A stretch of DNA of 64,000 bases, taken from NCBI GenBank assembly GCA_948144175.1, contig CANXME010002152.1, forward strand, positions 62,001 through 126,000, in the 5' to 3' direction. Shown in pieces: positions 57,507 to 64,000 of this stretch; within the stretch, counting starts at the first letter, position 1, and the number at the start of each line of letters is the position of its first letter. The stretch is from Closterium sp. NIES-65 (taxonomy: Eukaryota > Streptophyta > Zygnematophyceae > Desmidiales > Closteriaceae). The position numbers were made by a program, and so were the translations under genes. The notes beneath the pieces are model-generated. The model had not been told where the DNA came from. It saw nothing but the letters and a program-made list of their open reading frames with translations, and did not search any database.

Positions 57507-58543
57507 ATCTGGGTACCAGGGTACACACTGCCACGGGAATAACTGTTATAAGAGGCACATGACGGAGTTACCTCGGGACATTTCGGAGTAGAGAAAACAC
57601 AGCAGCAATTGCAGCGGTATTATTACTAGCCCGAAATGTTAACCGACGTGGAGCGATACGTGGCATCGTGTCCCACTTGCCAGATCATGAAGTCAACCCG
57701 GAAGCAGCCGGCGGGACAGTTGCAACCAATCCCACCTCCAGAGCGTGCTTGGCAGCGTGTGACGATGGACTTCGTCACGGGGTTACCGGCCGGGGCGAGT
57801 GGGAACGACGCGATCCTAGTCGTCGTCGATCGACTGATGAAAATGGCACACTTCACAGCCTGCAAGAACTCGATCACAACCAAAGAAACAGCCCGCCTCT
57901 TCATCTCTACCGTTGTTCGACTGCACGGGATACCAGCATCAATCATCAGCGACAGAGACACGAAGTTTACTAGCAACTTCTTGCGGAACCTGTGGCAGCA
58001 GTTCGGCACGCGACTACAGTTTAGTTCATCGTATCACCCCGAAACCGACGGACAGACAGAACGGACAAATCAAAACATGGAGCAACTCATCAGGGCCATG
58101 TGCGATGATCCAAACACGTGGGAGCAACAACTACCACTCACCGAATTCGAATACAACAACGCCCCATCCGCCACGACCCAACAGTCACCGTTTTACCTGA
58201 ATTACGGACAAGACCCAACAGTACCCATGACCCCGAATCCCGACAACCCGGCTCCACGCGCGCAACAGTTTGCCAAAATTCTACAAGCAGCACGGACCAG
58301 GGCAGCAGACGCAATCGAAAAATCGAAAATCAACGCTAAACGCAACGCCGACCGCCACCGCAGACCTTTCACTTACCAGCCCAACGACCTAGTTTTACTC
58401 GACACTCAGAACCTCCGACTCCCCATCACACCCAAAATCCGCCCCCGATACTGCAAGCCAACTCCCTCGCAATCGCCCAGCCACCATGACACAACCGCCA
58501 ACCGAACCAATCATCACCACCGACAAAATCCTGAGCCACAGAG
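57507..58543 (+). pseudogene. Element G integrase
   Basis: Resumes after T and its second AACGC. It has the HHCC zinc site (HDG..SGHFG, CPTCQ), the catalytic core TMDFVTGLP, ISDRDTKF and the Glu in PETDGQTERTNQ, then the C-terminal NDLVLLDTQNLRL. Stops include two TAA in LPRE.LL.EAHDG (Gln CAA likely) near 57549 and 57558, and a TAG in YYY.PEML (Trp likely) near 57627. The open part runs from 57636. The chromodomain start is cut by F. Confidence 0.92.
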
Positions 58544-58664
58544 TGAGAAACTTAGAACGAGAATGAATGACTAAGGAATGGAAGTGATACAAATATGCAA
58601 CCCTAGAAATGTGTACCCCATATGGGCTACCCCACTATAGCCTACACAATATTATAATTTGACA
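58544..58664 (-). repeat. 3' LTR of element F
   Basis: 121 bp, TGAGAAACTT to ATTTGACA on the plus strand. Read in sense it ends TTTCTCA, as A and E do. No partner in the window, so limits are by comparison. Confidence 0.8.
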
Positions 58665-58874
58665 CACCCCCATAGGAAAAGTGGGGGAGAACAAGGGGTC
58701 ACAGGACCAGTCAAACTAAGCAAAGCAAAGCTCAGGGTGGATCAGAACGTCACCACACAGTCCGAGCACAAGGTCAAGGCCACAAGGCCAGTTCACATGC
58801 AGGAGTACACACATATATATATAAGGCTAAACAAGCAAGAGCAGGTATATATATATGTAAGAGTACAAGCAAGG

Positions 58875-61800
58875 TCAAGAGGTGAGCAAGTGAGGCAAGA
58901 TAGGCACAAGACCCAGCTGAGTGCAGAAGCTCTGATCATCACAAGGCGCAAGTGCCTTGGTGAAAACATCAGCAGTGTTGGCCTCAGAGGCCACGTACGC
59001 AAGCCGCAACTGATCACGCTGCTGCAGCTCACGATTAAGAAAGTAGCGGAGAGCAATGTGCTTCGTTCTGTGCTCCAGGCGCTGCTCTCGACACAAGGCC
59101 AGCATGGTCTTGTTGACTACGTACAGCACTGGAGGAGAACGAGGCGGCTCTCCGAGGTCAGTCAGCAGGTAGGTGAGCCAGCGAAGCTCTTGTGCAGCCA
59201 TGACCCCAGCGTCGATCTCAGCCTCACAACTGGAGCCGAGAACAGAAGACGAGCGTGTAGCCCGCCACGAAACAAAGCCGGAACCAAGGCTGAAGGTGTA
59301 ACCCTGTGACGACCGGTGCGTAGCCAGGTCGTCTGCCCAAGAAGCGTCCACGTGTCCAGTGAGGACCATTGGACTGCGCCCTCCAAGCAATAGCCCCATG
59401 CCCGACGTACTGCACACGTAGCGCAACACCCTCTTCGCTGCAGCCATGTGCTCTGGTCTGTGTCTCCCAGGAGCAACATAGCGTGCAAGAATGCTAAGAG
59501 GGTATGCCAGGTCAGGTCGTGTGCAGGTCATCAGGTACATGAGGCAGCCAACAAGCTCTGGGTATGGGCCACTCGACTCTACGGACTCATCCGAAGGCAG
59601 AGCTGAGAGCGAGTGGCGAGTAGGCAGAGGAGTGGCCTGAGGCGAGGAGTACATGAAGCCGAAGCGCTGAAGGACCTGCTGCACCATGTGTGACTGAGTC
59701 AAGGTAATGGTGCGGCGTGCTCTGTCCCGGGTGATCTGCAAGCCAAGGTAGCTGCGCAGTTCACCCACGTCTGTGCACGTGTGTCTCTTCTGTAGCTCAG
59801 ACTTCACGTGGGCGAATCCAGCAGTGTCAGCAGTGGCAAAGACCAAGTCGTCAACGTACACGAGGATGTAGAACGGCGGCCGAGAGGTGTCGGTGTGTAG
59901 AAACAACGACGGGTCAGCAGTAGAGGGAGCAAACCCAAGAGCCGCAAGCGTAGTCCTCAGTGTATCATGCCACTCGCGCGGTGCCTGGCGGATACCGTAG
60001 ACTGGCCGTCGAAGGCTCTACTGGGTGCCAGGAGGGAAATTCCCAGTGAAGCCAGGTGGACGGCACAGCCAGATCTCCTCGTGCAGGCTACCCTGTAGGA
60101 AAGCAGTGTTGAAGTCAAGGGAGTGAAGCTTGTAGTCATGCTGAGCGGCTATGTGTAGCAGCACCCGAAGAGTGGTCATCTTCGGGGTGGGAGAGAAGGT
60201 CTGAAAGTAGTCAACTCCCTGCCGCTGACTGAAGCCACGAGCCACGTACCGCGCCTTGAAGACAGGTGGAGAGCCCGGCGGCCGCTTCACCCTGAAGATC
60301 CACATGCCACTGACCATGTTCGCCCAAGGAGGGGGAACTGCGTCAACGTAGGTGCGTGTGGACTTCCAGGAAGCCACCTCTGCATCCATAGCTGCCTGCC
60401 ACTGAGAGGAGTAGGGACCCTCTACAGCCTCCGCGTAAGAGCGCGGAGTCGGGATGTCTAGTGCATCCGGGTTTCCCTTAGGGGTAAGTAGTACGGACGC
60501 GAGATAAGGTGAAGCAGCAGCCAGACACTGGAACTCCTCGTGCCTGTCCTCAAGGACGTCCGTGCCAAGAGCACACCCACCCCCGACGGACGGAGGAAAG
60601 ACAGACGCAGACTCAGCAATGAGACTAGCAGCGTAGTCTAGACGACAGCGAGCAGCAAAGTCGACGAGCTCAGCAATAAGAGTAGACGCAATAGTGGACT
60701 CAAAAGAGGGGTCAGTGACGACAGTAGCAAGCAGACGCGTGACAGTAGGACTGGCAGCACGAAGAGAGTCCGATTCAGGGTCGGCAAGAGCAGGAAGAGA
60801 GGACGCAGGAGGAGAAGGCAAAGGGGCACGCAGAGGAGCAGTGGACGGACGCAGACGCGAACCGCGACCACTAGCGCGAGCAGCACGAACACGCGACGCG
60901 GGAGGAGACGCAGGCTCACGATGCTCAGCAAGACCCCTAGTAGGACCAGTGTAAGGAGAGGGAGCAGGCAGTGGGGAGGCGAGCTCTAACTGTGACTGAG
61001 ACTGGACAGGCGGTGGACACTCGACAGGAGGAGAAGTACCAAGAACCTGCTGAAGGAACGGAACGAAGTACGGCCAAGGCCGCACAGCAACTCTAGAAAC
61101 AGCATGGATAGCACCAGCACCCTCACCGGCAGCACCAGCGCCAACAGCTCCTCCAGCTGCAGGACCTCCAGCAGCACCAGCAGCACCCGCAGCAGAACCA
61201 CCGCCAGGACCGACAACAGTAGCCTCAGCGCCAACCCCCTCAGCAGCTCCAGCCGGACCCGCAGGCCCAGCAGCTCTAGCACTCCCAGGAGGAGCACCTC
61301 CGGGACCGGCGGCACCAGCACCCTCAGTAGCCAAAGAAGCTCCAGCTCCAACAGTACGCCTCCAGCGCCGGGCAAACCACTCGCGCAGCTCCTGTGGAGA
61401 GGGTGGCTCCCGCCGAGACGAAGCACCCGGAGAACCTCCAGGCCCAGCACCGCCAGACGCCAAAAGGGGAGGTCCAGCGACCGCAGGCTCCGCACCTCAA
61501 GGCGCAGTAGCTCCAGACGCAGCACCCCCTGGCTCAGAAGCTCCTGATGTAGCACCCCCAGGCTCAGCAGCTCCTGACGCAGTACCCCCAGGCTCAGCAC
61601 CCCCAGTCGTAGCACTCCCGGGCTCAGCACCCTTAGTCGCAGTACCCCCAGGCTCAGCACCCCCAGTCGTAGCACCCCCAGGCTCAGCACCCCCAATCGC
61701 AGCACCCCCAGACTCAACACCCCTAGGCTCAGCACCCTCGCGCGCAGCACCCCAAGAGTCACCACCCCCAGGCTCAGCACCCGCAGCAGTACCGGAGTCA

Positions 61801-62015
61801 CCAGCAACCTCGACTGGCTCGACTCCGTCTACCTGGGACACACCTGAAGAGGCAGGACCCTGAGGGGGAAGGGGGTCTACCGGGGGGGGACCTGGCACAA
61901 GGAAGTGCGGTGGTGGGGGGAGGGAAGGAGTGCGGTAGGGGAAGAGGCGGTAGTAGGGGACTGACTCATCGAACGTGACGTCCTGGGAGGACAGAACAAG
62001 ACGAGAGGAGGGGTG
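58875..62015 (-). pseudogene. Element F Pol: integrase end, linker, RT, RNase H
   Basis: One frame with two clear stops. From the right: the conserved SSQDVTFDESVPYYRLFPYR segment; a linker of AEPGGA/TTGGAEPGG repeats with a TGA at 61497-61499 (CGA Arg likely); RSYAEAVEGPYSSQWQAAMD; and RT MWIFRVKRPPGSP and SLDFNTAFLQG. A TAG at 60018-60020 replaces Trp in TQWSLRRPVYG. Then YVDDL near 59850, RNase H SCEAEIDAGVMAAQ, a YVVNKTML segment (the usual DN Asp is Val) and NTADVFTKALAP, with stop at 58875. Confidence 0.9.
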
Positions 62016-62148
62016 TGTCAGAATATATATAGCTTATGCTGTTGTGTAGGCTATAGTGGGGTATCCCATAGGGGGTACAACCCAATTAGGGTTTGCTATT
62101 TGTACTCACTTCACTCATAGTTCATTCACTCTCGTTCTATTATTCTCA
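62016..62148 (+). repeat. 5' LTR of element E
   Basis: 133 bp, TGTCAGAATATA to TATTCTCA, very similar to the A LTRs, followed at once by TGGTATTGAGC. Confidence 0.92.
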
Positions 62149-62235
62149 TGGTATTGAGCACGTTCCCCTGTGGGAACTTTGCTTAGGGCCCACCACTTCG
62201 AACTTTTTTTTTTCTGCCCGGAGCGCGCTCCGGGC
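62149..62235 (+). promoter_or_regulatory. Primer-binding site and leader hairpins, element E
   Basis: TGGTATTGAGC at 62149-62159. Hairpin GTTCCC-CTGT-GGGAAC at 62162-62177. After a T-run (62203-62213), a perfect 20-bp palindrome centred on GAGCGCGCTC at 62216-62235. Confidence 0.65.
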
Positions 62236-62259
62236 TCTCACTCTCACTCTGTTGACCTG

Positions 62260-63130
62260 CCCTTCGGCCCCCAGACGCCCGCGTGCCGCCCTTAGACGCC
62301 CGCGCGCTGCCTGTCCCGGCCCTTAGACGCCCGCGCGCCGGCCTTAGCCGCCCGCGCGCCGCCCGTCTCGGCCCTCATACGCCCGCGCGCCGCCCGTCCA
62401 GGCCCCACGCCGCTCGCGCGCCGCCCTTAGCCGCCCGCAAGCCGCCCGTTAGGCCCCGAGCCGCCGTCGCACCACCCTTAGGCGCTCGTGCGGCACCCGT
62501 CCCGGCCCGTCGGCGCCGTGCGCCGCCCGTCCCAGTCCCGTGACGCCGTGCGCCGCCCGCCCCGGCCTCACGCCACCCGTGCGCCGCCCGTTCGGCCCCA
62601 AAACGCCCGTGCGCCACCCGTCCCGGCCGTGCACAGCCGTCTCGGCCCCTCGGCGCCCGTGCGCCGCCCGTCCTGGCCCCTCGCCACCGTCCCGGCCCCA
62701 CGCTGTCCGTGCGTCGCCCGTCCCGGCCCCACTCCCAGCCGCCCGTGCGCCACCCGTCCCAGCCGTGCGCCGCCGTCCCAGCCCCACACCGCCCGTGCGC
62801 CACCCGTTCCTGCCGCACGCCGCCGTCCCGGCCCCACGCCGCCCGTACGCCGCTGTGACACCCAATCGCCCGTGCCACCCGAGTTACCCGAGCCGCCCGA
62901 GCCGTCTGCGCCGCTGAGGAGCCAAGCCGCCCGAGCGGCTTGTGCCGCTGACTGCCCGAGCCACCCGAGCCGCCCGAGCCGCCTACACCGCCCGAGCCGC
63001 CCGAGCCGCCCGAGCTGCCCGAGCCGCCCGCGCCGCCTGCACCGCCCGAGCCGCCCGTGTCGCCTGAGGAGCCGAGCCGCTGGTCCCGCGGAGCTGCTGT
63101 TGCTGCTGGGCCGGTCGAGCTGCTGTGTTG
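62260..63130 (+). repeat. GC repeat leader of element E
   Basis: Repeats of CGCCCGTGCGCCGCCCGTCC type (62270-62860), then CGAGCCGCCCGAGCCGCC type (62880-63080). Different units from A, C and D at the same position. Confidence 0.88.
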
Positions 63131-63193
63131 CCGTGTTGCTATGCTTCTGAGCTGCCCAACCCATCCTGTCTGGTGAGACCGTCGACTGCTGTC

Positions 63194-64000
63194 ATGGCTA
63201 CCCCTAGTGTCCTAGCTTTTGACGCTGAGGGTCGCGCCATTGACTTTGAGGTCTGGGTCGACGACCTGCAGCTGTTCTTACAGTGCGATAGGGCGGACGG
63301 TCTTTCTCTCTTTGACCTCACTTCTGGCGCCTCTCCTGCCCCTACTGCTGATGCTGACCCCACTGTTCGCTCTCAGTGGGCCACCCGCGATGCTGCTGAG
63401 CGCACGCACTTTAGCCAGTATAAGAGTGCTCAGACCTTGTACGACGCTGTAGTTGCGCGCTACTCTTCCCCTGCCACTGCTGCACTGAGCCGTCTCATGC
63501 TTCCCTACCTCTTTCCTGACCTCACTGCCTTTCCCACTGTCGCTGACCTCATTACGCACCTCCGCACTAGTGACACTCGCTACCGCGCCGCTCTTCCTAC
63601 TGAGTTCTGCGCCAAGAACCCCCCCCCCCATGTACATCACTCTCTACTACGTAGTCGCACGCCTCCCTGACTCCCTTCGCGTAGTCAGGGACCACTTTCT
63701 CTCAGTCTGTCCCACCACCCTCACTATCGACCTCCTCGAGAAGGCCCTCCTAGCGGCGGAGAAGAGCATCGTCGCTGTAGGAGCTTCTCGGGTTGACCCT
63801 CGCACCCCCATCTTTGAGGGGTGCTATCCTTCCCTCCTGCTGCCCTCTGTTGCCTCTGCTGCTGCTGCCGACCTGCTTGGTCTTGAGTCGGTCGGCGCGG
63901 CGTCTGCCCCTAGTGGGAGACGTCGCTCTCGCAAGGGCAAGGGGGGCAAGGGCGCGGGTGGAGCTGGAGGGGGCGGTGGAGGTGGCGGTGGAGGCGGCGG
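63194..64000 (+). pseudogene. Element E Gag, partial
   Basis: Starts MATPSVLAFDAEGRAIDFEVWVDD at 63194. Relative to A it lacks 36 bp after WATRDAA (the ARLAVRRHLPTT segment), in frame. Eleven C at 63619-63629 shift the frame after AKNPPP. The next frame carries MYITLYYVVARLPDSLRVV, a Ser/Ala stretch and the start of the Gly-rich tract at the window edge. Confidence 0.9.

Larger units (their letters stand above)
52730..58543 (+). mobile_element. Gypsy element G, internal part (interrupted by T and F)
   Basis: Domain order gag, protease, RT, RNase H, integrase identifies Ty3/Gypsy. Integrase follows RNase H, the reverse of Copia. It is interrupted by T at 56258-57501 and cut by F at 58544 in what looks like the start of a chromodomain (TDKILSHRVR), which would make it a chromovirus. 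The remaining 3' end is beyond F, outside the window. Several frameshifts and stops show it is inactive. Confidence 0.9.
58544..62015 (-). mobile_element. Copia element F, 3' part in window, split by E
   Basis: Minus-strand Copia inserted in G. The 3' LTR is 58544-58664, the left target flank CAGAG (58539-58543). It is cut at 62015 by E; the rest of F, with gag and the 5' LTR, is to the right of the window. The polyprotein is in one frame over the visible part. Confidence 0.88.
62016..64000 (+). mobile_element. Copia element E, 5' part in window
   Basis: Plus-strand Copia inserted in F, left flank GGGTG (62011-62015). LTR, primer site, hairpins, GC leader and the first part of gag are visible, then it leaves the window. 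Close to A in sequence. Confidence 0.92.

Overview
The window is nuclear DNA from a green-lineage eukaryote. Two host genes point that way: an ERD15/CID1-like PAM2 protein and a plastid-targeted homologue of a cyanobacterial DUF family. Which plant or streptophyte alga it is cannot be told from this window. About 85-90% of the 64 kb is LTR retrotransposon, stacked inside itself. I label the elements A to K and T for cross-reference.

Left block (1-18590). It opens with a decayed Copia RT-RNase H fragment (1-1361, +), then a region without genes, a CT microsatellite (3157-3345) and a second decayed Copia fragment (3660-4264, -). Copia element I (from 4511, -, 5' end lost near 16970) is split by the almost intact Copia element H (4739-13766, -). 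A gag fragment of a different Copia family, K (16970-18302, -), follows.

Middle block (18591-46713). Copia element B (+) has 435-bp LTRs. It is opened twice. Copia A (18605-26176, +) sits 14 bp inside its 5' LTR, with CAATA duplicated. Copia C (30444-44942, -) sits in its RT, with GGGAC duplicated. C is itself split by Copia D (31161-38661, -) in its RNase H, with GAGCG duplicated. D has identical LTRs and is a very recent insertion.

Gene island (46714-52388). This is the only host-gene stretch. An ERD15-like gene (48532-49166, +) converges on a two-exon plastid DUF3172-like gene (49714-52106, -). The intron of the latter carries tandem copies of both of its own splice-site regions.

Right block (about 52389-64000). 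A decayed Gypsy element G (+) is interrupted by T (56258-57501), a 1.24-kb non-coding LTR element with identical 258-bp LTRs and a perfect initiator-Met primer site. It is interrupted again by Copia F (58544 onward, -), which is split by Copia E (62016 onward, +). F, E and G run off the right edge.

A, C, D, E, F, H and I belong to one superfamily. They share very short LTRs (121-138 bp), a primer site resembling initiator-Met tRNA, a hairpin just after the primer site, a GC-rich tandem-repeat leader, a Gag with a poly-Gly tract and an unusual zinc knuckle, and a Pol with order protease, integrase, repetitive Ala/Glu/Pro/Gly linker, RT, RNase H. The most interesting signals are structured-RNA candidates in the element leaders, the element T, and the multi-splice-site intron.
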